This document shows, piece after piece, positions 8,442-15,811 of a stretch of 51,044 nt of DNA (position 1 is the stretch's first letter; every line of letters begins with the position of its first letter). Both the position numbers and the translations under genes were made by a program. The notes under the pieces were generated by a model that was given only the letters and a program-made list of their open reading frames with translations, searched no databases and had not been told where the DNA came from. This DNA comes from Planctomycetota bacterium (GTDB taxonomy: Bacteria > Planctomycetota > Planctomycetia > Gemmatales > Gemmataceae), in contig JAIOPV010000201.1 of the NCBI GenBank assembly GCA_021413735.1, positions 1 to 51,044 on the forward strand, in the 5' to 3' direction.

Positions 8442-9686
8442 ATGTTCCGCTCGTGGGCCGGGCTCTGGGCGGCGCTCACCGAGTACGACGCGGGCGTTTC
8501 CGGCAGTGGCGCGGCAACGGAAGATAATGACACCGCTTCGGCGTCTGGCCTTGAGACGATAACCGGAACTGCTGCAAGCACGGAATCGAACGATACCGCT
8601 TCCGCGTCGGGAATTGCAGGGATTCGCGGCAGTGCGGCGGCAATGGAAGCCGACGACACGGCCTCTGCGGCAGCAACCGAAGCCTTCACCAGCTCCGCAT
8701 CCGCAACCGAAGCGGCCGATACAGCCAGTGGCAGCGGCTTGGAAACCATCACCGGCTCTGGTGCAATCACCGAGAGCGACGACACGGCATCGGGCACCGG
8801 CCTCGCGGGGATTCGCGGCAGCGCTGCCCCGACCGAGGATTCCGACACTGCCTCCGCGTCCGGCACCGAACTCATCACGGGTTCGGCGGCATCGACGGAA
8901 ACGGACGATACTTGCACCGCCTCCGGCCTCGCGGGGATTCGCGGCTCGCTTGCGTCCACGGAAACCGATGATTTGGCTTCAGCCAGCGGCCTGGAGACGA
9001 TCACCGGCACCTCAGCGGCCACGGAGGACAACGACACCGCGGGCGGTTCGGGGAGTGTTTCTGACTCGTCTACCACCGGCTCCGCCGCCATCACGGAAGG
9101 GGACGATTCGGCAGCCGCCGCAGGCTTACTCACGATTTCCGGACCAACCACCACCACCGAGGACGCCGACAGTGCTTCTGCATCCGGCACGGAGACTATC
9201 ACCGGCTCGGCCGGGATTTCCGAGTCGAACGACACCGCATCAGCGAGCGCCACGCTCGATTTCACCGCCACCGCTTCCGCCACCGAAGCCGCCGACTCCG
9301 CCAACGGTTCCGGCCTGCTCACCATCACCGGCACCGCCGCGCCGCAGGAATCCGACGACACGGCATCCGCAAGTGGTGCGCTCCTCATCTCGGGCTCCGC
9401 CGACGCGAACGAGGACGCCGACACCGCATCCGCCACAGGCTCGACAGCACTCCCCGTCACCGGGGTTGGTGCGGCTACCGAGCAAGACGACACCGCCGAT
9501 GGCTCCGCCCTCACGCTCATCGCCTCCGGGTTGAATGTCGTCACCGTCGCAGCAGAATCCCGCGTCGTCACCGTCGCCAACACGCCCCGAATCGTGCTGG
9601 TCGCAAACGACAACCGAATCATTACCGCTTCGGCCGCGAGCCGGACGGTCACCGTCAACGCCGAGAGCAGGGTCATCGCCGCATGA
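8442..9686 (+). CDS. Tandem 21-residue-repeat fibre protein
   Basis: The 414-residue protein starts at ATG 8442, immediately after the previous stop. Residues about 24-364 consist of some 16 tandem units of 21 residues built on ATE-D-DTASASGLETITGS; two units carry 2-3 extra residues. Each unit has an acidic T-E-x-x-D-D core and a hydrophobic GLETITG strand, consistent with a beta-helical or trimeric shaft. The C-terminal 50 residues are five 9-residue repeats such as VVTVAAESR and VVTVANTPR, a pattern recalled from proteins next to fibre-tail adaptors. No signal peptide. Likely a virion fibre. Confidence 0.75.
   Translation: MFRSWAGLWAALTEYDAGVSGSGAATEDNDTASASGLETITGTAASTESNDTASASGIAGIRGSAAAMEADDTASAAATEAFTSSASATEAADTASGSGLETITGSGAITESDDTASGTGLAGIRGSAAPTEDSDTASASGTELITGSAASTETDDTCTASGLAGIRGSLASTETDDLASASGLETITGTSAATEDNDTAGGSGSVSDSSTTGSAAITEGDDSAAAAGLLTISGPTTTTEDADSASASGTETITGSAGISESNDTASASATLDFTATASATEAADSANGSGLLTITGTAAPQESDDTASASGALLISGSADANEDADTASATGSTALPVTGVGAATEQDDTADGSALTLIASGLNVVTVAAESRVVTVANTPRIVLVANDNRIITASAASRTVTVNAESRVIAA
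8511..9530 (+). repeat. In-frame 63-bp tandem repeats within the fibre gene
   Basis: About 16 diverged 63-bp units encode the 21-residue repeats. Recurrent blocks include GACACCGC for the DTA core and GGGATTCGCGGCAG for the GIRG variant, which appears in three alternating units. The mixture of two subtypes (ETITG and AGIRG) suggests growth by duplication of more than one unit at a time. Confidence 0.75.
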
Positions 9687-9961
9687 GCAGTCCGTTCCTG
9701 AAAGACCCCGGCGACCGCGTCGATTACCTGGTCGATTACACCGACTGGCTCGGCACCGACACCATCACCGGCACCCCGTCGTGGACCGTTCCCACGGGGC
9801 TGACCAACTACGCCGTGAGCAACACCACGACGGGGGCGACCATCTGGCTGACCGGCGGCACACACGGGAATGATTACACCGTCACCTGCCAGGTCACCAC
9901 CACCGGGGGGCGCATCAAGCAACAGAGTTTCACCATCAAGGTCCGGGACAACGTCGCGTAA
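9683..9961 (+). CDS. Fibre-tail adaptor protein
   Basis: The ATG at 9683 overlaps the fibre-gene stop (ATGA). The 92-residue protein reads FLKDPGDRVDYLVDYTDWLG, then SWTVPTGLTNY, IWLTGGTHGNDYTVTCQVTT and GGRIKQQSFTIKV. This is the Ig-like family known as phage fibre-tail adaptor proteins. Its coupling to the repeat protein supports the view that the pair builds a virion appendage. The stop overlaps the ATG of the tail-completion gene. Confidence 0.8.
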   Translation: MSSPFLKDPGDRVDYLVDYTDWLGTDTITGTPSWTVPTGLTNYAVSNTTTGATIWLTGGTHGNDYTVTCQVTTTGGRIKQQSFTIKVRDNVA

Positions 9962-10404
9962 TGGATTTCAGCGTCAAAATCGAAGGGCTGGACAAGCTCG
10001 CCCGCAACAGCCAGGTCATCCAGGCGAGGGTGAAGGACGAGATCGAAAAAGCCCTATACGTCAGTGGAAAGAAGGTCGAGGGAGACGCGAAGAAGTCGAT
10101 CCTCGACGGTCAGAAGTCGGGCCGCACCTACAAGCGGCGCACCGTGTTCCACCGGGCTTCGGCACCGGGAGAAGCTCCCGCCAGCGACACCGGCAGGCTC
10201 GTCAACTCGATCAACTCGGAACTCATTCGCGGCTCCCTCGAAGCCGTCGTGAAAGCAGGGGGTGGGATCGTCAGATACGCCCGCATGCTGGAGTTTGGCA
10301 CGTCGAAGATGGCGGCCCGGCCGTTCTTCTTCCGCTCCCTGGAGCAGAACAAGACCTGGATCGCCGAGCGGATGCAAGAGGCGATGCGAAAGGCGCTCAA
10401 GTGA
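9961..10404 (+). CDS. HK97 gp10-like tail-completion protein
   Basis: This 147-residue protein begins at an ATG overlapping the previous stop. It has KIEGLDKLARNSQVIQARVK, an APASDTGRLVNSI segment, and YARMLEFGTSKMAARPFFFR. The Y-x-x-x-x-E-F-G-T...M-x-A-R-P-F pattern defines the HK97 gp10 family, neck proteins acting at the head-tail junction. It sits before the DUF3168 gene, as expected. The last bases overlap the GTG of that gene. Confidence 0.92.
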   Translation: MDFSVKIEGLDKLARNSQVIQARVKDEIEKALYVSGKKVEGDAKKSILDGQKSGRTYKRRTVFHRASAPGEAPASDTGRLVNSINSELIRGSLEAVVKAGGGIVRYARMLEFGTSKMAARPFFFRSLEQNKTWIAERMQEAMRKALK

Positions 10405-10829
10405 GCAGCCCGGACAATGCCCTCCAGGCCGGAATCTACTCCCGACTCACGGGCTATTCCGCCCTGACGACCGCCCTCGGAGGCAGCAAGGTCTATGACT
10501 TCGTGCCCGAGAACGCGACCCCGCCCTACGTCGTGATCGGCGACGACACGGCGATCGACTGGGACACCAAGAGCAAGTACGGCTGGGAGTTCACCATCAC
10601 GATCCACGTATGGGATTTCGAGAAGGCCGGGCGCAAGTCGGTCAAGACACTTCTTTCGCACATCTTCGACGCACTGCACCAGCAGGAAGCCAGCATCACC
10701 GTCTCCGGCTTCACCCTCGTGCAGATCCGCCGGGAGTTCCAGACCACGTTCCAGGACGCCTCCGAAGAGGGCCAGAACGACCGCTTTTACCACGGCGTCG
10801 CCCGCTACCGGGCCGTCGTCACCGCTTAA
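10401..10829 (+). CDS. DUF3168-type tail terminator/completion protein
   Basis: The GTG at 10401 overlaps the gp10-like stop; the open frame extends upstream only as a shadow. The 142-residue product contains LQAGIYSRLTGYSALTTAL, then PPYVVIGDDTAIDWDTKS, and ends FYHGVARYRAVVTA. This matches the DUF3168 family of gpU-like tail-terminator proteins, which cap the tail tube at the head-proximal end. Its place between gp10 and the tail tube gene is canonical. Confidence 0.9.
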   Translation: MSSPDNALQAGIYSRLTGYSALTTALGGSKVYDFVPENATPPYVVIGDDTAIDWDTKSKYGWEFTITIHVWDFEKAGRKSVKTLLSHIFDALHQQEASITVSGFTLVQIRREFQTTFQDASEEGQNDRFYHGVARYRAVVTA

Positions 10830-10847
10830 CGCAACCAAGGAGGGATT

Positions 10848-11252
10848 ATGACGAACTACGCGGGCAGGAGTTTCCTGCTCAAGACCGGCACCTGGTCGGG
10901 GGGCACGGCCATCGCCGACTGCAAAACCCACTCGCTGAAGCTCAACAACGAGCAGGTGGACATCACCAACAAGTCGTCCGCGGGCTACCGCACCCTGCTT
11001 TCCGCCGCGGGAACCCAGTCGATCACCATCACCTTCGGCGGGGTGATGACCAACGACACCGGCTTCGAGACCATGCAGGGCTACGCCTTCGCCAACTCGA
11101 TCAACGCCTTCGCCATGCAGTGGGCCGACGGGGACACCCTGGAGTGCAGCTTCGCCGTCTCCGACTTCGAGGTGTCGGGCGACCACAACAGCGAACAGCG
11201 GTTCACGGTCACGCTCCAGTCGAGCGGCCAGTGGACCTTCACCCCGGCGTAA
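10848..11252 (+). CDS. Major tail (tube) protein, TP901-1-like
   Basis: A strong AAGGAGGG site precedes the ATG at 10848. The 134-residue protein has GRSFLLKTGTWSGGTAIADC, VDITNKSSAGYRTLLSAAG and a GVMTNDTGFETMQ segment. The V-D-x-T-N-K-x-S-x-G-x-R-x-L motif is typical of TP901-1-type major tail proteins, which stack as hexamer rings in non-contractile tails. The strong ribosome site fits a high-copy virion protein. The shortness of the product is normal for the family. Confidence 0.92.
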   Translation: MTNYAGRSFLLKTGTWSGGTAIADCKTHSLKLNNEQVDITNKSSAGYRTLLSAAGTQSITITFGGVMTNDTGFETMQGYAFANSINAFAMQWADGDTLECSFAVSDFEVSGDHNSEQRFTVTLQSSGQWTFTPA

Positions 11253-11263
11253 GGAGATAACTC

Positions 11264-11632
11264 ATGGCAACACTCACCGTCCAGAACCTGAGCATCGCCG
11301 GACTCATCAGTTCGACGATGGCGTCCGCGTCCACGGCCGACAAGTTCACCAACGACGGCAGCACGTTCCTGCTGTTCGTCAACGGCAACGCCTCGTCGCG
11401 GACTCTGACGCTGACCGTCCAGAACACCACCGTGAACCAACCCGGTTACAACCCGATCACGCTGACCAACCCGACCGTGACGCTTCCGGGATCGGGCACC
11501 AACGGCGGCATCGGCGTCGTCGGGCCGTTCGGCACGGGCCAGTTCAACGACTCCAACGGCCAGGTCAACTACACGCTCGATACGGCGACCGGCATGACGG
11601 TGGCGGCGATCAAGGTTCCCCATGTCGTTTGA
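11264..11632 (+). CDS. Hypothetical tail-associated protein
   Basis: The ATG at 11264 follows a GGAGATAA ribosome site. The 122-residue protein is Thr/Ser/Gly/Asn-rich and contains FTNDGSTFLLFVNGNASSRT and ITLTNPTVTLPGSG. It looks like a small beta-sandwich of the kind found as minor tail or decoration proteins in some phages. It lies between the tail tube and the tail-assembly chaperone. Its end overlaps the chaperone start by 11 bases. The role is inferred from position. Confidence 0.7.
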   Translation: MATLTVQNLSIAGLISSTMASASTADKFTNDGSTFLLFVNGNASSRTLTLTVQNTTVNQPGYNPITLTNPTVTLPGSGTNGGIGVVGPFGTGQFNDSNGQVNYTLDTATGMTVAAIKVPHVV

Positions 11633-12068
11633 AGTCACTCCCGACCGCACCATCGCCATCGGCCCGCGTTCGCTCGTGCTCTCGGGCAACTTCGGCACGC
11701 TCAAAACCATTCAGCACGCATTCGCGCAAGATCTGATTCCGCTCCAAGCTCGCATCTTCGAGATGCGGCAGGACGAGATCGCCCGGCTCGTCGCGTTGGC
11801 GTCGGGCACCGACGAGGCCGAGGTGGGGCAACTCCTGCTGGACGAACTCGACGTGACGAGCACCGACTACCTGATGCTCAAGGCCGAACTGATGGCCTGG
11901 CTGGCGGTGGCCATGACGCCCAAACGCGACCGCGAAAAAAAAGTCCAGGCGACGGCGGAGATGCTCGCAAGGCTCAGGGGTTCCCGTGGCGGCAGTACCG
12001 CGAGTTCTGCCTCGGCGTCCTCCGCTGGACCCCGCAGGCGTTCTGGGAAGCGACCGTCTGGGACGTGA
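11622..12068 (+). CDS. Tail assembly chaperone, short (frame 0) product
   Basis: The 148-residue frame-0 product resembles the GTA gp10-like tail-assembly chaperone family: VLSGNFGTLKTIQHAFAQDL, an LVALASG segment, and YLMLKAELMAWLAVAM. Such proteins coat the tape measure while the tube forms. After the A8 run at 11935-11942 the frame-0 reading becomes a Gly/Ser/Arg-rich, low-complexity tail (SRGGSTASSASASSAG), as expected for sequence not selected in that frame. The genuine downstream information is in the -1 frame. Confidence 0.82.
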   Translation: MSFEVTPDRTIAIGPRSLVLSGNFGTLKTIQHAFAQDLIPLQARIFEMRQDEIARLVALASGTDEAEVGQLLLDELDVTSTDYLMLKAELMAWLAVAMTPKRDREKKVQATAEMLARLRGSRGGSTASSASASSAGPRRRSGKRPSGT

Positions 12069-12190
12069 GCGACGCCTACGAAGGCTACGCCGCGTCGAAG
12101 GGCATCAAGAAGAAACACGACCCGTCGCTCTTCCCCACGGATGAGGAGCGCGAGGAACTGCACCGGAGGATAAGGGAACGCAATGGCTGA
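11622..12190 (+). CDS. Tail assembly chaperone, frameshifted long product
   Basis: If ribosomes slip -1 at 11942, 107 frame-0 residues are joined to 82 residues from the -1 frame, for about 189 in total. The extension contains QGFPWRQYREFCLGVLRW, then TPQAFWEATVWDVSDAYEGY, and ends EEREELHRRIRERNG. The 'LGVLRWTPQAFW..T..D' motif is that of the small GTA-type chaperone encoded separately in other elements. This makes a G/GT-like pair as in lambda. The stop at 12188-12190 overlaps the tape-measure start at 12183. Confidence 0.75.
11936..11942 (+). other. Probable -1 ribosomal frameshift site, A AAA AAA
   Basis: The frame-0 codons are GAA AAA AAA GTC, so the last A of GAA plus two AAA codons form a classic X XXY YYZ heptamer inside a run of eight A. 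Slippage by -1 enters a frame that stays open to 12190 and encodes a conserved-looking chaperone extension. That frame has no ATG, GTG or TTG between about 11870 and its conserved start, so independent initiation is unlikely. Confidence 0.75.
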
Positions 12191-13862
12191 TCTCGGCGAG
12201 CTAAAGGTCACGATTAAGGCCGATTCCGCCGCCTACGAGCAGGCGATGAAGCGAGTCACCGGCGTGACTCAACAATCAGCCAGCCAGATGCAATCGGCGT
12301 TCGGTGTCATGAAGGCGCAACTCATGGAGTTGGTCCCAGCGCTTTCCGCCGTTGCGCTGGTTGAATTCGGTCGCCGCGCCGTAGATGCGGCCAGCCAGAT
12401 TCAAGACATGGCCGACCGCATCGGCTTTGCCGCAAGCTCGCTTGCCGCTCTGGAAACGCCCCTGAAGACCAACGGCTCGAGCGTCGACGAGTTCGCGGCC
12501 AGCGTCAACCGCATGAACAACATGATCGGCGAGGCCGCGAAGGGCACGAATCAGGAGGCGATCAAGGCGTTCGACGAACTCGGACTCTCGGTCCGGAAGC
12601 TCCAGGCGATGTCGCCGGAGGAGCAGTTCTACGAGGTCACGCAGGCGATCATGCAACTCGGCACCCAGGCGCAGATCACGAACGCGGGAATGAGCATCTT
12701 CGGCCGCGCCTTCTCGGCCATGCAGCCGATGCTCAAGGAAAGTCACGGCGCGCTGAGCGATTACGTCGACAAGCAGAAGGAACTCAACGAGGCGCTTTCC
12801 GACGAGACCATCAAGCGGATCGATGATTTCGGCGATCACCTGGAAGCGGCCGCGATCAAGGCACGAAATGCGTTCCTCGAAGCGTTCGCGGCCATCCTGA
12901 AGGTCGTCGATTCCATCCCGGATGCGGAATCGTTGGGGGAGAAGGCTGGTGCTTCATTACGCAACGCTTTCGGGATGGGGCCGAAGCCCACTGCCACACC
13001 CGCCGAGATCGAAGACCTCAAGTCGCGGATGGGATACGGCGAGAAGTACGGCCCGGCGTTCCAGCAACCCTCCTCCAAAGGCAGCAACGCCGCCCTCCTG
13101 AAGCCGACCGGGGGAACCACGAAGGCGCTCGAACCGGCGGATTACGACAAGCTGACGGATTCGGTGGACGGCTTCATCACGAAGCTGGAGGAGGAGAACA
13201 AAGTCCTCGGCCTGAACAAGAAGGAAGCCGCCGGGATGAAGGCGGTCTACGAGGCCCAGGCGAAGGCGATGGCCGAGGGGAATCTTCTCACCACGGACCA
13301 GATCGAGAAGGTGAAGGGACTCGCCGAGGCCAACGAGGAACTGAAGAACAAGATGCAGGAGGCCGACCGGTTCAGCAAGGAACTGCACGACGGCCTCGCC
13401 AAGGGTCTCGCGGACGTGGCGCTCAGTGCCGACAACGCAGCAAACTCAATCGCCAACTTCGCCAACCAGATCGCCAACACGCTCCTCCAGAAGAAAATCA
13501 CCGGGCCGATTGCCGACGCCCTGATCGGGACCGATGGGAAGACGGGCATCTTGGACGACCTCTTGAGCGGTCTCGGCTTTGCTTCCGGCGGACGCCCGCC
13601 ACTCGGCAAGGCGTCGATGGTTGGTGAGAACGGCCCCGAGTTGTTCATTCCCGACACCTCCGGCACCATCATCCCGAACGGCGGATCAGGAGGAGGAGTG
13701 AGTGTTACCAACGTGTTCAATATCAGCCCCGGCATCCAGGGCACCGTTCAAGCCGAGATCAATCGAGCGATCCCCGCCATCATCGCCGCCTCGACCAATT
13801 CCGTCATGAGTGGCATCGAGAAGGGCGGCCGCGCCGCGCAGATCGTGGGTAAGCGTTCGTGA
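12183..13862 (+). CDS. Tail tape measure protein
   Basis: The 559-residue protein follows the chaperone pair. It begins LGELKVTIKADSAAYEQAMK, a typical tape-measure opening, followed by long Ala/Gln/Met-rich helices and heptad-like segments. The C-terminal part has ASGGRPPLGKASMVGENGPE, LFIPDTSGTIIPNGG and a hydrophobic INRAIPAIIAAST helix, as in lambda H-like proteins. By the general rule of about 0.15 nm per residue the tail would be roughly 80-85 nm long, at the short end for siphoviruses. No lytic domain is seen. Confidence 0.92.
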   Translation: MADLGELKVTIKADSAAYEQAMKRVTGVTQQSASQMQSAFGVMKAQLMELVPALSAVALVEFGRRAVDAASQIQDMADRIGFAASSLAALETPLKTNGSSVDEFAASVNRMNNMIGEAAKGTNQEAIKAFDELGLSVRKLQAMSPEEQFYEVTQAIMQLGTQAQITNAGMSIFGRAFSAMQPMLKESHGALSDYVDKQKELNEALSDETIKRIDDFGDHLEAAAIKARNAFLEAFAAILKVVDSIPDAESLGEKAGASLRNAFGMGPKPTATPAEIEDLKSRMGYGEKYGPAFQQPSSKGSNAALLKPTGGTTKALEPADYDKLTDSVDGFITKLEEENKVLGLNKKEAAGMKAVYEAQAKAMAEGNLLTTDQIEKVKGLAEANEELKNKMQEADRFSKELHDGLAKGLADVALSADNAANSIANFANQIANTLLQKKITGPIADALIGTDGKTGILDDLLSGLGFASGGRPPLGKASMVGENGPELFIPDTSGTIIPNGGSGGGVSVTNVFNISPGIQGTVQAEINRAIPAIIAASTNSVMSGIEKGGRAAQIVGKRS

Positions 13863-14464
13863 CCATCAACATGCCATCATCCCCCGGCTTCTCGGCATGC
13901 GACTTCGGGCTCCAGACCAATACGCAACGCTTTGAAAGCCCGCTCACCAAGAACATCCAGCGCGTACTGATAGGCGGTGGGCGGTGGATGGCGAACTACT
14001 CGCTCCCAAAGATGAACCGCGCCCAGATGGCCGCGTGGCAGGCCTTCTTCCTCTCACTGGAAGGCAGCGTTAACACGTTCTACGCCTACGACCCTGACGC
14101 CCGAACTCCGCGAGGAGTCGCCACCGGGACACCGCTCGTGAAAGGGGCTTCGCAGACCGGAAGCAGCTTGAACATCGACGGTTGCACAGCAGGTGTGACC
14201 GGGTGGATGCGGGCGGGGGATTACTTCGTGGTGAACAGCGAACTGAAAATGCTCACCCAGGACGCCACCACCAACGGCTCGGGAGAAACGACGCTCAACT
14301 TCAAGCCCGCACTCAGCAACAGCCCAGCCGACAACGACCCGCTCACCGTGTCGAACTGCACCGTGCCGATGGTGCTTTCCGACGACGGCCAGACTCGATG
14401 GCGCAGCGGCACGCAGGTCGGCATTTACGAGGAGACGACGTTCTCTGCGATCGAGGTATTTTGA
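13859..14464 (+). CDS. Distal tail (DUF2460-position) protein
   Basis: A GTG start at 13859 overlaps the tape-measure stop. The 201-residue protein includes GFSACDFGLQTNTQRFESPL, then GRWMANYSLPKMNRAQMAAW and FYAYDPDARTPRG, ending with an ETTFSAIEVF strand. The 'P.M.RAQ.AAWQAF...L.G..NTFYAYDPD' pattern is common in proteins just after the tape measure, acting as the first distal ring of the tail tip. It occupies the position of gp12 in GTA-like modules. Exact family not confirmed. Confidence 0.78.
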   Translation: MTINMPSSPGFSACDFGLQTNTQRFESPLTKNIQRVLIGGGRWMANYSLPKMNRAQMAAWQAFFLSLEGSVNTFYAYDPDARTPRGVATGTPLVKGASQTGSSLNIDGCTAGVTGWMRAGDYFVVNSELKMLTQDATTNGSGETTLNFKPALSNSPADNDPLTVSNCTVPMVLSDDGQTRWRSGTQVGIYEETTFSAIEVF

Positions 14465-14862
14465 TGAGCCGAACAGATAAGCCATGTCACAAGGATTCCT
14501 ACCCCATTTACAAGCTTCTCATCGGACCGCTCCGTGAAAAGGCACGAGCCTTGGGTTATGCCCTTGCGGTTCATGGCACCCTCATGCGGGACATTGACCT
14601 CATTGCCTGCCCTTGGACCGACGACGCTGTGGAGGCAAAAACGCTCGCGGAAGAACTGCGGAAGGTGGCAGAGAAGGTGAACCCGGTCGGCGTGGCTTTT
14701 TGCAAAGATCGGATGCACGCCGACAACCCGCAGTTTTTTGATGATGGTTGCCCTGGGATGAAACCTCATGGGCGGCTGGCTTGGTCATTCCATCTCGGCG
14801 GTGGCCCGTACATCGACCTGTCCGTGATGCCGCGTAACCCGTCCGGACCCCATAAACCATGA
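14464..14862 (+). CDS. Nucleotidyltransferase-like hypothetical tail-module protein
   Basis: The ATG at 14464 overlaps the previous stop. The 132-residue protein contains ALAVHGTLMRDIDLIACPW, an H-G-T-x-x-R-D-I-D-L core that resembles the G-S/T...D-x-D metal-binding strand of nucleotidyltransferases (Asp43 and Asp45). It is followed by a helix, DDAVEAKTLAEELRKVAE, and ends with SFHLGGGPYIDLSVMPRNP. Similar genes occur in phage genomes as hypothetical proteins. Catalytic function is not established; only the motif is seen. It is coupled to both neighbours. Confidence 0.65.
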   Translation: MSRTDKPCHKDSYPIYKLLIGPLREKARALGYALAVHGTLMRDIDLIACPWTDDAVEAKTLAEELRKVAEKVNPVGVAFCKDRMHADNPQFFDDGCPGMKPHGRLAWSFHLGGGPYIDLSVMPRNPSGPHKP

Positions 14863-15422
14863 CCCGCGACATCAGCAGCGCCAACCAGACCGCGAGCCAG
14901 GCCACCACCATCCACCCGGTGCTGTTCGTGGATCTGATGTTCGACGACGGTGCCGTGCGCTTCCACTCCGAACTCGGCGACATCACCTGGGGCGGCAACA
15001 CCTACACCGGCACCGGCCGCCTCGGCGGGCTGTCCGCGATGGAAGAGGAGAGCGAACTCGCCCGCTCACCGCTCTCCATGACACTTTCGGGCCTTCCGAC
15101 TGACCTCCTCAGCGTGCTGCTGAACCAACAATACCAGGGCCGCAAGGCGACCGTTTACCTTGGCTACCTCAACCTCACCACGAGGGTGCTCGTGGACGAC
15201 CCGTTCATCCTGCATCGGGGACGCATGGACACGCCGCAGGTCCAGCAGGGGGAGGATTTGACCATCCGGCTTTCCGTAGACAGCCGCTTCGCCGCGTGGG
15301 ATCGACCGCTCTCCCGGCGCTACAACAACGCCGACCAGCAGAGCCTCTACCCCGGAGACCGGGGACTGGAGTTCGTCGAGCAGAGTGTCGAGAAACAGAT
15401 CGCATGGGGAATGAGGTTATGA
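14859..15422 (+). CDS. Tail hub/baseplate assembly protein (DUF2163-like position)
   Basis: The ATG at 14859 overlaps the previous stop. The 187-residue protein has VLFVDLMFDDGAVRFHSELG, DITWGGNTYTGTGRLGGLSA, and LARSPLSMTLSGLPTD. The 'F.D..VR.....GDI.W.G..Y.G.G.LG..S..EE' motif is widespread in siphovirus tail-tip proteins related to DUF2163 and the GTA gp13 group. The C-terminal DRPLSRRYNNADQQSLYPGD motif is also typical. It precedes the peptidase-like and hub genes, as in GTA-like tails. Confidence 0.82.
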   Translation: MTRDISSANQTASQATTIHPVLFVDLMFDDGAVRFHSELGDITWGGNTYTGTGRLGGLSAMEEESELARSPLSMTLSGLPTDLLSVLLNQQYQGRKATVYLGYLNLTTRVLVDDPFILHRGRMDTPQVQQGEDLTIRLSVDSRFAAWDRPLSRRYNNADQQSLYPGDRGLEFVEQSVEKQIAWGMRL

Positions 15423-15811
15423 GGGTCGAGGGATGGGAGTTGCTGCTCGCCGAGCACGTCCGCGAAGCCTATGGCCGCAGATTCCAGTGGGGCGAACACG
15501 ACTGCGTCCTGTGGGCCGGGAGGTGGGTCCGGCTCTGCACGGGGAAGGATCTGATCGCCGAATGGGAAGGCAAATACAAGACCGAGGCGGGTGCGCGCCG
15601 CATCATGAAAAAGTTGGGGTACGCTGTCGTGGCGGATGCCGTCGATGATCGCCTCAACCCGATCCCCGTTGCCCTGGCGAAACGTGGCGACATCTTGCTC
15701 GGCCCGTCCGGGGCGCTCGGCGTGTGCTTTGGTCGGCACGGGTTCTTCCCCGGGCCGGACGACGTGACAATGGCCGACACGCTGACCTGCCCGCGCGCGT
15801 GGGCCGTGTAG
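15419..15811 (+). CDS. DUF6950-like protein (NlpC/P60-position tail gene)
   Basis: The ATG at 15419 overlaps the previous stop (ATGA); an ATG at 15404 is an alternative. The 130-residue protein has FQWGEHDCVLWAGRWVRLC, with Cys in the H-D-C-V position, a YKTEAGARRIMKKLG helix, and RGDILLGPSGALGVCFG. This matches the DUF6950 family, which replaces the NlpC/P60 cell-wall hydrolase in many phage tail modules. The Cys-His arrangement suggests a distant papain-like fold, but catalysis is unproven. It sits directly before the hub. Confidence 0.82.
   Translation: MRVEGWELLLAEHVREAYGRRFQWGEHDCVLWAGRWVRLCTGKDLIAEWEGKYKTEAGARRIMKKLGYAVVADAVDDRLNPIPVALAKRGDILLGPSGALGVCFGRHGFFPGPDDVTMADTLTCPRAWAV

Noticed and set aside
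8363-9922. 519-residue open frame on the - strand opposite the fibre gene
   Set aside because: It mirrors the 63-bp repeats on the other strand; the + frame has coupled starts and stops with both neighbours, so this is a shadow.
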